64,000 nt of DNA, taken from positions 310,001 through 374,000 of the forward strand of contig CALVDQ010000001.1 of NCBI GenBank assembly GCA_944326325.1, written 5' to 3'. Below, in pieces: positions 26,795 to 35,711 of the stretch. Made by a program: the position numbers and the translations under genes. The first letter of the stretch is position 1. Each line of letters starts with the position of its first letter. The notes below the pieces were generated by a model that made no database searches, was not told the origin of the DNA, and saw only the letters and a list, made by a program, of their open reading frames with translations. This stretch comes from an uncultured Bacteroidales bacterium (GTDB lineage: Bacteria; Bacteroidota; Bacteroidia; Bacteroidales; UBA932).

Positions 26795-27824
26795 GCTCAA
26801 TGACAAGAAGAAATTGACATTCTTCTCCCAGCTGCAGTCCCTTCTCAGGTCTGGGCTCGGTTTTTCACGGTCCTTCGCCCTCATCATAGACGGTTCCGAA
26901 GGCGCGGAGAGGAGTGTGCTGACCCGTGTCTTCGATAGCGTCATAGCCGGGAAGGGACTGTGGGAGGCTCTGGGCGCTGATAAGTCGTTCTCCCGGCTGG
27001 ACGCCGGTGTGGTGCGTATCGGGGAGGAGACAGGGCGGCTGTATGACGCCCTTGACTTCCTGACGGGATACTATACAAGGAAGGAGGAGCAGAAGCGTAT
27101 GATAGTCAATGCTCTCAGCTATCCGGTGATTACGTTGTGCGTTGCTGTTGCCGTACTTGTCTTCATGCTGCTTGTGGTTGTCCCGATGTTCCAGCAGGTA
27201 TATGCCAGGATGGGTGGGGAGCTGCCGTCAGTCACCATGATGATAGTGCGCTTGTCCGATGCGATGCCTTCTGTCCTCGCCGTCGTTGCAGTGTCTGCTG
27301 CGGTCCTGGCGGTGTGCAGAGGGGCAATGAAGGATTCCGTCGGCTACCGGCGCCTGACATCAGCTGCCATGTTGAAAATCCCGGTCGCCGGAGAGCTTGT
27401 GAAGAAATATCATGTGTCTCGATTCTGTCAGCTCATGTACCTGATGACAAGTTCAGGGGTCCCTGTCTTGCAGGCTCTCCGCATGATGTCCGGAATCATG
27501 ACGTTCTATCCCTTCAGCGAGTCTGTCCGGCATATCTGCGAGACGATAGAGAAGGGAGGGACTCTGGCTGATGGTGTGGCGGCAGGGGAGTACCTGTACG
27601 GGAAGAGGTTCACCGTCCTCATGAGGGTCGGGGAAGAGACTTCCTCCCTGGACCGCATGTTCAAGGACCAGGCTGACAGTACGGCAGCCGAGCTGGAGTT
27701 CGGGATCAGGCAGATGAACAACGTCCTCGAGCCGGTACTCATCCTCTGTATCGGAGCCATAGTGGCATTCGTCCTCATAGCCATGTATATGCCTATGTTC
27801 AAGCTCGGTATGGCGATACATTGA
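26784..27824 (+). CDS. GspF/PilC-type inner-membrane platform protein
   Basis: This 346-residue protein has two T2SSF cytoplasmic helical domains, the first around KKLTFFSQLQSLLRSGL and the second around HVSRFCQLMYLMTSSGVPVLQALR. Three membrane segments lie at about 110-135, 165-185 and 315-338. The conserved VGEETSSLDRMF motif closes the second domain. GspF is the polytopic core of the platform that couples ATPase action to pilin extraction from the membrane. It is the last gene of the operon; no intrinsic terminator is obvious directly after it. Confidence 0.92.
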   Translation: MEYRLNDKKKLTFFSQLQSLLRSGLGFSRSFALIIDGSEGAERSVLTRVFDSVIAGKGLWEALGADKSFSRLDAGVVRIGEETGRLYDALDFLTGYYTRKEEQKRMIVNALSYPVITLCVAVAVLVFMLLVVVPMFQQVYARMGGELPSVTMMIVRLSDAMPSVLAVVAVSAAVLAVCRGAMKDSVGYRRLTSAAMLKIPVAGELVKKYHVSRFCQLMYLMTSSGVPVLQALRMMSGIMTFYPFSESVRHICETIEKGGTLADGVAAGEYLYGKRFTVLMRVGEETSSLDRMFKDQADSTAAELEFGIRQMNNVLEPVLILCIGAIVAFVLIAMYMPMFKLGMAIH

Positions 27825-28225
27825 TTGAGCCCCTCTCTCTTTCAGTCACAGCAGAATAGTGTCAGTATCTTGTTTTTGAACATCATTTCATATTTCGCAG
27901 AGAGTACATTGTACTGTGCGGAAGCGAATTCCGACATAGCTGTACCGTATGCTATTGCATCTGTTGCGTCGGATTCTCGACAGCCAGTTTTTCTGCTTCA
28001 CGTTTCCTCAAAAGCAATATGACACGATGAATGATGAAAACGAGCAGTATGACTGAAATCAAGGATGTAAGGGTGATGAGGACTCTGCATGATGTGTCTC
28101 CCTATAGCCTTCCTGGACGTTCCAGGGACGACGGAATAGGTTGAGCTGGAAAAGGTCTAGGAGCAGAAGTTGTCCTTGGCTGCGAACCATGTGCCGTTAG
28201 GGTGGGTCTGGACGTATCCCTGGAC
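27825..28225. other. Gene-poor stretch with gene remnants
   Basis: No intact gene is supported here. On the minus strand about 28080-27952 encodes a membrane helix and charged tail (FIIHRVILLLRKREAEKLA) with no ATG. A separate minus-strand frame ending at 28157-28159 encodes THPNGTWFAAKDNFCS and is interrupted at 28226 by the inverted-repeat element. Both look like 3' ends of lost genes. I do not recognise either family. Confidence 0.35.
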
Positions 28226-28381
28226 TGTCCCGTAAAAGCGGATAAATAGTTCTATTCCCGTGGGCAAAGTTCCGAAGCAAGAAAGGAGGATAGAAGGCTC
28301 ATGTCTTATATGGCATCGAAGCACAAGTTCCTGTCTTCTATACTATAACTACTGCATCGAAGCACGATTCTTAACGGGACA
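28226..28381. mobile_element. Possible 156-bp MITE-like element
   Basis: TGTCCCGT (28226-28233) and its exact inverse ACGGGACA (28374-28381) bound an AT-rich non-coding 156-base stretch. Inside it the 12-mer GCATCGAAGCAC occurs twice (28313-28324 and 28354-28365), 41 bases apart. It interrupts a minus-strand gene remnant. No target-site duplication is clear. It may be a non-autonomous insertion element. Confidence 0.4.
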
Positions 28382-28532
28382 CTAATGAAAAAAGATAAAA
28401 AAGTGCGGGCAGAAACAAGCGGTTTTTCTCTTTTTTACGGATTTTCAGAAAACGGATGCTTATATTTGAAGCCTATGGGTGTTATGTGCCTGACGGCTGC
28501 ATATACTGTTGCGCCTCGGCATAGCAAATTTA

Positions 28533-28564
28533 TTTGCTCTGCGCTCGGCTTCTGCGTATATTTG
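28533..28564 (+). promoter_or_regulatory. Promoter of cdaA-mutS2
   Basis: TTTG (28533-28536), 20 bases, TATATTTG (28557-28564): a full match to the Bacteroidetes consensus, about 115 bases upstream of the cdaA start codon. The leader 28565-28680 has no other feature I can support. Confidence 0.75.
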
Positions 28565-28680
28565 CAGCGGAGACTGATCCCATCGGATATTCAGGACCTT
28601 GCCATGCGGCAGGACTGCAGGTATCCGAAAGTGAAAAGGACACACTGCGTCCGGGATCAGGACAAGATAAAAAAGGTGCA

Positions 28681-29490
28681 ATGCTGCTAGAAGTGTTCGG
28701 TTTTTTGCGTATGTCGTTTATAGACATCCTGGATATCATCCTGGTGGCCGTGATAATTTTCGTGGTCTTCAGGTGGATAAGGGGATCGTCGGCCATGAGC
28801 ATATTCGTCGCCATCATATCCCTTTATGTGACGAGGGTGGTCGTAAGCGCACTGAACATGAGGCTCATGTCTGCAATCCTCGGGCAGGTGCTGGATGTGG
28901 GAGTCCTGGCCCTTATCGTCATTTTCCAGCCTGAGATACGCCGGTTCCTGATAAGTTTCGGCAGCAGGTATCTCATGGAGGCGGGACACAACGGATTTCT
29001 CGGTAAAATTTTCGGGAACAAGGACAAGACAATGGGGAGCGAAGCCGTGAAGGAAGTTACGGAAGCATGCCGGACAATGTCGGAGCAGAAGACCGGAGCC
29101 CTGATTGTCATCCCGCATAAATCCTCCCTCGATTTTGTCATAGAGACAGGGGACAGGATCGACGCCCTGATAAACAAGCGTCTGATCATGAACATCTTCT
29201 TCAAGAATTCGCCTCTCCATGACGGGGCCATGGTGATGAGTACCGACCATATCATTGCCGCCAGATGCACGCTCCCGATTACAGAGAAGACCGATATCCC
29301 TGCACATTACGGGATGAGACACAAGGCCGCCATAGGGATATCGGAGGTGACGGATGCCGATGTCATCGTGGTGTCGGAAGAAACCGGAAGGATTTCATTC
29401 GTCAAGGGAGGCAATGTTACCACGCTGGGGAACGCAAACGAACTGCAGTTGCTGTTGAACAATTCTTTTGCTAAAGGACAGGAGGGATAG
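28681..29490 (+). CDS. cdaA: Diadenylate cyclase CdaA
   Basis: This 269-residue enzyme makes the second messenger c-di-AMP from two ATP. Three N-terminal membrane helices (about 8-75) precede a DisA-type nucleotidyltransferase (DAC) domain with the catalytic DGA motif (PLHDGAMVM) and the RHR-like motif RHKAAIGISE. I place the start at the ATG at 28681 (MLLEVFGFLRMSFIDI), the first that gives a normal CdaA N-terminus; the frame is open further upstream but that part contains the promoter. The mutS2 start codon follows the stop by two bases. Confidence 0.95.
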   Translation: MLLEVFGFLRMSFIDILDIILVAVIIFVVFRWIRGSSAMSIFVAIISLYVTRVVVSALNMRLMSAILGQVLDVGVLALIVIFQPEIRRFLISFGSRYLMEAGHNGFLGKIFGNKDKTMGSEAVKEVTEACRTMSEQKTGALIVIPHKSSLDFVIETGDRIDALINKRLIMNIFFKNSPLHDGAMVMSTDHIIAARCTLPITEKTDIPAHYGMRHKAAIGISEVTDADVIVVSEETGRISFVKGGNVTTLGNANELQLLLNNSFAKGQEG

Positions 29491-29492
29491 AT

Positions 29493-32045
29493 TTGGAAGA
29501 GAATCAGAACAATATCGACACAAGGCTTGAACAGAAACTGGGATTTGACAGGATAAGGCGGGCCGTGGCCGACAGGTGTGCCACGGAGTATGCGGTCAAC
29601 AGGACCATGACCGAGACTTTCGTCACGGATGAGGCGACGATAAAGGAAAGGCTTCTGCTTACGGATGAGATGCGTCTCATCCTGATGTTCGAGGAGAGTT
29701 TTCCGTCGAACGGATATATCGACTGTCTCGGATTCCTGAAACTCCTGGAAAGTCCGTCATCCTATATAAACCTCATTTCCCTGCGCAAGCTCAGGACCAT
29801 GCTGGAGACGGTGAAGAAAATCTCGGGTTTCTTTTCCGCCATAAAGGACGGGGTATATCCATGTCTGAAGAAGATGACCGGGCCGGTGCTGTGCTTCCCT
29901 GAGGTGCAGCGGCGTATCGATCTGATCCTGGACAAGTTCGGGGAGGTGCGCGATTCGGCTTCAGACGGACTTGCTGCGATAAGGAAGGCACTGAAAGATG
30001 CCGAGGGGGCGATTTCCCGCAGGGCAGGCTCAATCCTCAAGAGGATACAGGAAGAAGGACTTGCAGACAAGGATGCTTCAGTTTCGGTCAGGGACGGGAA
30101 GCTGCTGATACCGGTACCGGCTGTGAACAAGAGGAAGGTGCCGGGGTTCATTTACGACGAATCGGCATCCGGAAAGACGGCATTCATCGAACCGGCAGAA
30201 CTTGTGGAGCTCGACAACCGGATAAAGGAACTCAGGTTCGCGGAGAACAGGGAAATCCTGAAGATACTGATGGAGTTCTCGGATTTCCTCAGACCGTATA
30301 TCCCGGATCTTCTGTATACGGCTGAATATCTGGGCGAGATAGATTTCATCATGTCGAAGGCGAACGTCGCCCTGGATATTGTCGCAGGTATGCCGATACT
30401 GTCCTCGACAGGTGAGATGAGCATCCGGAAAGCGCGCCATCCTCTGCTTGAAAAGGCTCTGAAACGCGAGAAGAAGGAGATCGTGCCTCTGACAATCACG
30501 TTGTCTGACAAGAAGAGGATACTGATGATCTCAGGCCCTAACGCCGGAGGAAAATCTGTGTGCCTGAAGACCGTCGGACTGCTTCAGTATATGTTCCAGT
30601 GGGGGATGCTCATCCCTACTTCGGAGACTTCGGAGATGCTCATATTCGACAGGATAATGGTTGATATCGGTGATGACCAGTCCATAGACAATGACCTGAG
30701 CACGTACAGTTCCTTCCTGGCCAACATGAGGGACGTGATGCTCCATGCCGATGACAGGACTCTGGTACTGATAGATGAGTTCGGCTCGGGGACGGAGCCT
30801 GCGGCCGGAGGGGCTATCGCGGAGGCGATCCTTGCCGAACTGGACAGGCGCGGGACCTACGGTGTCATTACAACTCACTACACCAATCTCAAGCTCTATG
30901 CTTCCAGGGAGGAGTCCCATGTCGAGAACGGGGCGATGATGTTCGACGTGCAGAATATCGCACCGTTGTTCAAGCTCGAAACCGGGCTCCCGGGGAATTC
31001 CTTTGCGTTTGAGCTGGCCCGCAAGATGGGGCTTCCGGAAAATATCATCAAGGATGCGGAAACCCGGGCGGGGGATGAGTTCGTCGGCATAGAGAGGAAC
31101 CTCAGGAAAATCGCAAGGAACAGGAAGGCCCTGGACGAGAAACTGGAGCGTATCAGGAACACTGACAGGACCCTTGAGAGCATTACGGACAAGTACCAGA
31201 AGGAACTTCTTGAAATAAAGAAAAAGAAGAAGGAGATACTCGACGAGGCCACGAAGGAGGCCCAGGCCATAGTCGCCGGGGCGAACCGTCAGGTTGAGAA
31301 TACCATCAAGACCATAAAGGAGGCCCAGGCGGAGAAGGAAATCACGAAGGAAGCCCGCAGGGAACTGCAGAATTTCGTCACTGTCCTTACCCATAAGAAG
31401 GAACAGGAGCAGAAGGAGAAGGATGACTATATCGAGAGGAAGATAAGGCAGATCGACGAGAGACGGGAAAGGGAACGCAGGCGGAAGCTGCAGCGGGCCG
31501 ACGAGAAGACGAGGAGGGAGATGGAGGAGCAGGAAGAAGCCAGGAGAAAGCTGGAGGAGTTCAGGAACGCTCCGCTGAAACCGGGGGAGAAGGTCCGCCT
31601 GAAGGATACAGGGATGGTAGGCGAGATTGCGAAGGTATCCGCCAAGACCGTGGTGGTGAACATCGGCAATATAAGTTCGAAGCTGTCTCCGGACAAGGTG
31701 GAGCGCATAACCTCGAATGAATACAGGGAGGCTGTAAGGGAGACGGCACCCAAGGTGTCTTCAGTGCGTATAGATTCGTCCATTACGGAACGGAAATTGA
31801 ATTTCAGCCCGGAGCTCGACGTCAGGGGCGAGCGGCTGAATGATGCGATAGACAAGGTGACCCGGTATGTGGATGATGCCATCATGCTGAGCATCCCGAG
31901 TGTCCGGATAATCCACGGGAAGGGTACCGGCGTGCTCCGGGAGGAACTTCAGAAGCTTCTGCGGACCATGCCCGGAGTCGCCAATGTTTCGGACGAGCAT
32001 ATTCAGTTCGGCGGCACGGGTGTAACGATAGTAACTTTTTATTGA
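29493..32045 (+). CDS. mutS2: Endonuclease MutS2
   Basis: This 850-residue protein has a MutS core and clamp region, an ABC-type ATPase with Walker A GPNAGGKS (about 349-356) and Walker B LVLIDEFGSGTEP (about 424-436), a long charged coiled coil (about 520-690), a KOW-like segment, and a C-terminal Smr nuclease domain (about 770-850) with the LDVRGERL and HGKGTGVLRE motifs. MutS2 acts in recombination control and rescue of collided ribosomes, not in mismatch repair. The start is TTG with a strong GGAGGG ribosome-binding site 6 bases upstream, overlapping the cdaA stop. Confidence 0.95.
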   Translation: MEENQNNIDTRLEQKLGFDRIRRAVADRCATEYAVNRTMTETFVTDEATIKERLLLTDEMRLILMFEESFPSNGYIDCLGFLKLLESPSSYINLISLRKLRTMLETVKKISGFFSAIKDGVYPCLKKMTGPVLCFPEVQRRIDLILDKFGEVRDSASDGLAAIRKALKDAEGAISRRAGSILKRIQEEGLADKDASVSVRDGKLLIPVPAVNKRKVPGFIYDESASGKTAFIEPAELVELDNRIKELRFAENREILKILMEFSDFLRPYIPDLLYTAEYLGEIDFIMSKANVALDIVAGMPILSSTGEMSIRKARHPLLEKALKREKKEIVPLTITLSDKKRILMISGPNAGGKSVCLKTVGLLQYMFQWGMLIPTSETSEMLIFDRIMVDIGDDQSIDNDLSTYSSFLANMRDVMLHADDRTLVLIDEFGSGTEPAAGGAIAEAILAELDRRGTYGVITTHYTNLKLYASREESHVENGAMMFDVQNIAPLFKLETGLPGNSFAFELARKMGLPENIIKDAETRAGDEFVGIERNLRKIARNRKALDEKLERIRNTDRTLESITDKYQKELLEIKKKKKEILDEATKEAQAIVAGANRQVENTIKTIKEAQAEKEITKEARRELQNFVTVLTHKKEQEQKEKDDYIERKIRQIDERRERERRRKLQRADEKTRREMEEQEEARRKLEEFRNAPLKPGEKVRLKDTGMVGEIAKVSAKTVVVNIGNISSKLSPDKVERITSNEYREAVRETAPKVSSVRIDSSITERKLNFSPELDVRGERLNDAIDKVTRYVDDAIMLSIPSVRIIHGKGTGVLREELQKLLRTMPGVANVSDEHIQFGGTGVTIVTFY

Positions 32046-32046
32046 A

Positions 32047-32499
32047 ATGAGGAAATTCATACTTAATATCCTGCTTTTGATCGGGATAGCCGGTGCAGGC
32101 GTCCTTGCCGCATGGCTTGTGAGGAGCTGCTGCGGCAGCAAGGACGGCGGACTGTCGCCGGAGGAGACGGTGAAAGCCTTTTATTCGTCACTTATGGCAG
32201 GAGACTGGGAAGAGGCGGAGGACCTGAGCGCCTCTACCGATGACATGAAGACATATTTCCTGACATTCCGGCAGTTCTGGGACAAGGCGCAGAAGACGGA
32301 TTCCCTGTCCTTGTCGTTGGCTTCCGAGATGCTTTCAGGAGCGGATATGTCGCTGGAAGGAAGCCGGCACGAGGGTAAGGACCTGTTCAGGACATTGCTT
32401 ACCATCACGACGGACAGCGGTGCGAGCAAGACCAGGAAAGTGGAGCTGATAAAGGAGGGGGGAGTATGGCTTGTAAGCAGGATTGCCGCGGCAGAATAG
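32047..32499 (+). CDS. DUF4878-like membrane-anchored protein
   Basis: This 150-residue protein has an N-terminal hydrophobic segment (about 4-24) followed by SCCGSK, which may be a lipid-attachment or simple anchor region. A small cone-shaped domain of the NTF2/DUF4878 kind (about 38-145) follows, beginning PEETVKAFYSSLMAGDWEEAE. It starts one base after mutS2 and ends 34 bases inside the YraN gene. Function unknown; an envelope location is likely. Confidence 0.7.
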   Translation: MRKFILNILLLIGIAGAGVLAAWLVRSCCGSKDGGLSPEETVKAFYSSLMAGDWEEAEDLSASTDDMKTYFLTFRQFWDKAQKTDSLSLSLASEMLSGADMSLEGSRHEGKDLFRTLLTITTDSGASKTRKVELIKEGGVWLVSRIAAAE

Positions 32500-32864
32500 G
32501 CAGGACCGGAGAGGAGATAGCGGCCCGGTTCCTTGCTGGAAAAGGGCATGATGTGCTGGAAAGGAACTGGCGGGCAGGACATCTAGAGATTGACATAATT
32601 ACGGAGGCGGAGGACGGAATACATTTTGTAGAGGTCAAGAGCCGCGTCTTCCCGACGGAGGCCAGGCCGGAGGAAAACGTGGGATACGGGAAGGTGAGGA
32701 AGATTGTCTCCGCAGCTTCCAGGTGGCTCAGGCAAAAGGGAAAGGAGAACCTGGAGTGCAGATTCGATGTAGTAAGCGTTGTCTTTGACGGGGAAGAGTA
32801 CAGGATAGACTATTTTCCGGACGCTTTCGTGCCGGTCGCGGGAAGCGGGTGTGTTTTTTTGTAG
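32466..32864 (+). CDS. YraN family (UPF0102) putative endonuclease
   Basis: This 132-residue protein has the UPF0102 pattern: GRTGEEIAARFLAGKGHDVLERNWR, then LEIDII and FVEVKSR, giving the PD-(D/E)XK-type Asp and Glu-x-Lys residues. Family members resemble Holliday-junction resolvase folds, but their role is not settled. The start codon lies 34 bases inside the preceding gene, with a GGAGGGGGGAG ribosome-binding site, so translational coupling is likely. Confidence 0.9.
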   Translation: MACKQDCRGRIGRTGEEIAARFLAGKGHDVLERNWRAGHLEIDIITEAEDGIHFVEVKSRVFPTEARPEENVGYGKVRKIVSAASRWLRQKGKENLECRFDVVSVVFDGEEYRIDYFPDAFVPVAGSGCVFL

Positions 32865-32910
32865 GAATTATTTAACATTCGTCGGAACGACGTTAAAAAC
32901 GATAGCCGAT

Positions 32911-34005
32911 ATGAATTCGAATTTCTATTGCGTGATTATGGCCGGAGGGTCAGGTACCCGTTTCTGGCCGATGAGCCGTGTGGCAAGACCGAAGCAGTTC
33001 CTTCAGGTGGAGTCCACCGGCAAGTCGTTCATCCGTCATACTTACGAGCGTTTCGCCAGGATAATCCCGGCAGACAATATCCTCGTCGTGACCACGGACA
33101 GGCTTGGCAACCTCGTGCGGGAGCATATCCCGGAACTGAAGGAGGAGAACCTGCTGCTTGAGCCGTACGGCAGGGACACGGCCCCGTGCATAGCATACGC
33201 GACCTACACCCTGCTGAAAAGGAATCCGAACGCGACTATGGTGGTCACTCCTGCCGACCATATAATCCTGGACAGGGATGTCTTCGAGGAGGAGGTCCTG
33301 GCTGCGATGGAATATTCTTCCGGGAAGGATGTCCTGATGACCTTGGGGATGACCCCGACGAGACCGGACCCGAACTACGGCTATATCCAGGTGAGCGGCG
33401 GCAGATGCAAGAGCGGAGGAAAGGATGTCGTGAAGGTAAAGACATTCACGGAGAAACCTGATGTGGAGCTTGCGAAAGTGTTCATAGAATCCGGCGAATT
33501 TTTCTGGAACTCGGGTATTTTCGTGTGGAGCGCAGAAAGCATCAGGACCGAGATGGAGCGGTATCTTCCGGAGGTGACCCGCCTGTTCGCCGGCTGGGAA
33601 AATGCCATAGGAAGCCCTATGGAGGACATTTTCATAGAGAAGGTCTACTCCGACTGCATCAAGATATCGGTAGACTACGGAGTTATGGAGAAGACAGCCA
33701 AGGCATGGCTTTATCCCGCGCATTTCAGGTGGGCGGATGTAGGCACATGGGAGTCGCTGTACAATATTGTGTCCGACAAGGACGATTTCGGAAACGTATT
33801 CAATTCCAGGAATATCCTTTCGAAGGACAATATAGAATCCCTGATAATATCCGAGGATACGGACAAGCTCATGGCAGTCGCCGGGCTGAAGGATTTTGTC
33901 GTGATAGATACCAGGGACGCCCTCCTGATATGTCCGAAAAGTGACAAGAGGGTCAAGGATTTCATATCCGGTCTTGCAATGCCGGGATACGAGAAGTTCA
34001 AATGA
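32911..34005 (+). CDS. manC: Mannose-1-phosphate guanylyltransferase
   Basis: This 364-residue enzyme makes GDP-mannose from mannose-1-phosphate and GTP, for surface polysaccharides and fucose donors. It has the nucleotidyltransferase signature MAGGSGTRFWPMSR, the PKQF Lys, the TPADH metal site and the FTEKP sugar-binding motif. The C-terminal isomerase (cupin) domain of bifunctional ManC/AlgA proteins is absent. I use the ATG at 32911, which gives the normal N-terminus MNSNFYCVIMAGG; the frame also opens 60 bases earlier, overlapping the YraN gene. Confidence 0.93.
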   Translation: MNSNFYCVIMAGGSGTRFWPMSRVARPKQFLQVESTGKSFIRHTYERFARIIPADNILVVTTDRLGNLVREHIPELKEENLLLEPYGRDTAPCIAYATYTLLKRNPNATMVVTPADHIILDRDVFEEEVLAAMEYSSGKDVLMTLGMTPTRPDPNYGYIQVSGGRCKSGGKDVVKVKTFTEKPDVELAKVFIESGEFFWNSGIFVWSAESIRTEMERYLPEVTRLFAGWENAIGSPMEDIFIEKVYSDCIKISVDYGVMEKTAKAWLYPAHFRWADVGTWESLYNIVSDKDDFGNVFNSRNILSKDNIESLIISEDTDKLMAVAGLKDFVVIDTRDALLICPKSDKRVKDFISGLAMPGYEKFK

Positions 34006-34020
34006 AAAAGGAAATATAGT

Positions 34021-34470
34021 ATGGAACTCGAGAAACAGATCCAGGCCGATATGGTATCGGCCATGAAAGCCAAGGAAACGGTAAGGCTCGCGGCCCTCAG
34101 GGGCATCAAGGCCGCAATTCTCCTCGCCAAGACTTCGGAAGGCGGCAATGGGGAGATTACGGATGCCGACATAGTTAAAATTATAGGGAAACTTGTGAAG
34201 CAGCGTAAGGAGAGCGCGGAAATCTATACCGCGCAGAACCGTCCGGAACTTGCCGCGAACGAACTTGCCGAGGCTGCAGCCATGGAGGTCTATCTTCCAC
34301 GCCAGCTTTCCGAGGAGGAGACCGAAGCCGAGCTGAAGAAGATAATCGCCGAGACCGGGGCTTCGAAGATGTCGGATATGGGCAAGGTCATGGGCATCGC
34401 CACCAAGCGTCTTGCGGGACAGGCCGACGGCAGGCTCATCTCCACCCTGGTGAAGAAGCTGCTCGCCTGA
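34021..34470 (+). CDS. GatB/YqeY domain-containing protein
   Basis: This 149-residue protein is a stand-alone YqeY domain: helical N-terminal part (LEKQIQADMVSAMKAKETVR) and the C-terminal LPRQLSEEE ... KMSDMGKVMGI segment. The domain also forms the tail of GatB, which binds tRNA. The function of the free form is not established. It follows manC by 15 bases. Confidence 0.9.
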   Translation: MELEKQIQADMVSAMKAKETVRLAALRGIKAAILLAKTSEGGNGEITDADIVKIIGKLVKQRKESAEIYTAQNRPELAANELAEAAAMEVYLPRQLSEEETEAELKKIIAETGASKMSDMGKVMGIATKRLAGQADGRLISTLVKKLLA

Positions 34471-34501
34471 ATCTTTTCAATGCCTAAGGAAACAGCCGGG
34501 A

Positions 34502-35647
34502 ATGATAAAGGTCATCCTCCTTATCGACTGCGCCAGCGAGTTTGACAGGAAACTTCTGCGGGGAATGATGGACTATTCCAGGAAGAACGGTCCGTGGCTT
34601 TTCTACCGCATGCCATCGAACTTCAGCTGGGGACAGGACAGGGAAGAGTGGATACTCGAGTGGACCAGGACCTGGAAGGCCGATGCCATAATCGGACGCT
34701 GGGACGAGGTCAAGGTCAATCTTCTCAGCCGCCTGAATATCCCTATAGTCCTTCAGAACAACAAGAGCCGAAGCGACATATATTCCAATCTTACCGGGGA
34801 TTATGTTGGTACGGGAAGGATGGCTGCCGGATATTTCCGCAAGAAGCTTTTCACGGACTACGCCTTTTTCGGGGTAAAGAACATAATCTGGTCGGAAGAG
34901 CGCTGCTCCGGGTTCCGGGATGAAGTGGCCGCAGCCGGAGGAAGGTTCTGGTCCTACAAGGTCGAGCCGACAGGTTCATATTCCCGTGAAGACCTGACGT
35001 CATGGCTGCAGGCTGTCCCAAAGCCTGTGGCCATGTTCTGCTGTGATGACGCCCACGCCCTTGTCATCACGGAAACCTGCAAGCTGGCCGGGATACGCAT
35101 CCCGGAAGAAGTCTCCCTGCTCGGGGTGGACAACGATGACCTTCTCTGCGGCATTTCCGACCCTCCGATATCTTCTATTGACCTCGATGTGGAGAATGGC
35201 GGCTATATGGCCTGCAAACTGCTGCATGAAATGCTGCAGGGGCGCCGCAGCGAACCTTTCAATGTCGTTATAAATCCGGTGGGCGTCGTCCAGCGTGAAT
35301 CCACCTCCCTGTACAATATTTCGGATCCGTATGTGGAGGATATCGTCAGGCATATCGACGACTTCTACAGTACGGACCTGCAGCTGGAACAGCTGTTCAG
35401 TTCCGTCCCCCTGTCCCGGAGGAGCATAGAAATGAGGTTCAAGAACGTTATGGGGACAACTGTATACCAGTACATTATCTCTACCAGAGTCGAACATTTC
35501 GCATATCTGCTCGCCACCACAGACCGTTCCGTATTCGACATAGCATACGAGGTCGGCTTCAAGGACAGCAGTAATATTTCCAGGATATTCAAGAAATTCA
35601 AGGGCTGTTCCCCTTTGGAGTACAGACGCAGGAATTGCGTTTTTTGA
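34502..35647 (+). CDS. XylR-type AraC-family transcriptional regulator
   Basis: This 381-residue protein has a LacI/periplasmic-binding-like ligand domain (about 1-275; VILLIDCASEFDRKLLRGMM, LGVDNDDLLCGISDPPISSI) fused to a C-terminal AraC helix-turn-helix domain (about 285-381; SVPLSRRSIEMRFKNVMGTT and IAYEVGFKDSSNISRIFKK). This is the layout of E. coli XylR, which activates xylose genes. The inducer here is unknown and no pentose genes are adjacent. It is separated from yqeY by 31 bases. Confidence 0.9.
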   Translation: MIKVILLIDCASEFDRKLLRGMMDYSRKNGPWLFYRMPSNFSWGQDREEWILEWTRTWKADAIIGRWDEVKVNLLSRLNIPIVLQNNKSRSDIYSNLTGDYVGTGRMAAGYFRKKLFTDYAFFGVKNIIWSEERCSGFRDEVAAAGGRFWSYKVEPTGSYSREDLTSWLQAVPKPVAMFCCDDAHALVITETCKLAGIRIPEEVSLLGVDNDDLLCGISDPPISSIDLDVENGGYMACKLLHEMLQGRRSEPFNVVINPVGVVQRESTSLYNISDPYVEDIVRHIDDFYSTDLQLEQLFSSVPLSRRSIEMRFKNVMGTTVYQYIISTRVEHFAYLLATTDRSVFDIAYEVGFKDSSNISRIFKKFKGCSPLEYRRRNCVF

Positions 35648-35654
35648 ACATACT

Positions 35655-35686
35655 TTTGTTCTGCACCCGGTTTTTATATATCTTCG
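35655..35686 (+). promoter_or_regulatory. Promoter of the C69 dipeptidase-uvrC unit
   Basis: TTTG (35655-35658), 20 bases, TATCTTCG (35679-35686), one mismatch from TAnnTTTG, placed 25 bases upstream of the dipeptidase ATG. Confidence 0.6.
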
Positions 35687-35711
35687 TACCGATATAGAAA
35701 ACGGAACAGAC

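Noticed and set aside
28385..28690. Open plus-strand frame of 101 codons before cdaA
   Set aside because: It covers the cdaA promoter, has no signal or domain and overlaps the cdaA start; the promoter reading explains the region better.
32879..32910. Inverted repeat CGTCGgaaCGACG before manC as an operator
   Set aside because: The arms are five bases long and the flanks do not extend the symmetry cleanly, so it is too weak to list.
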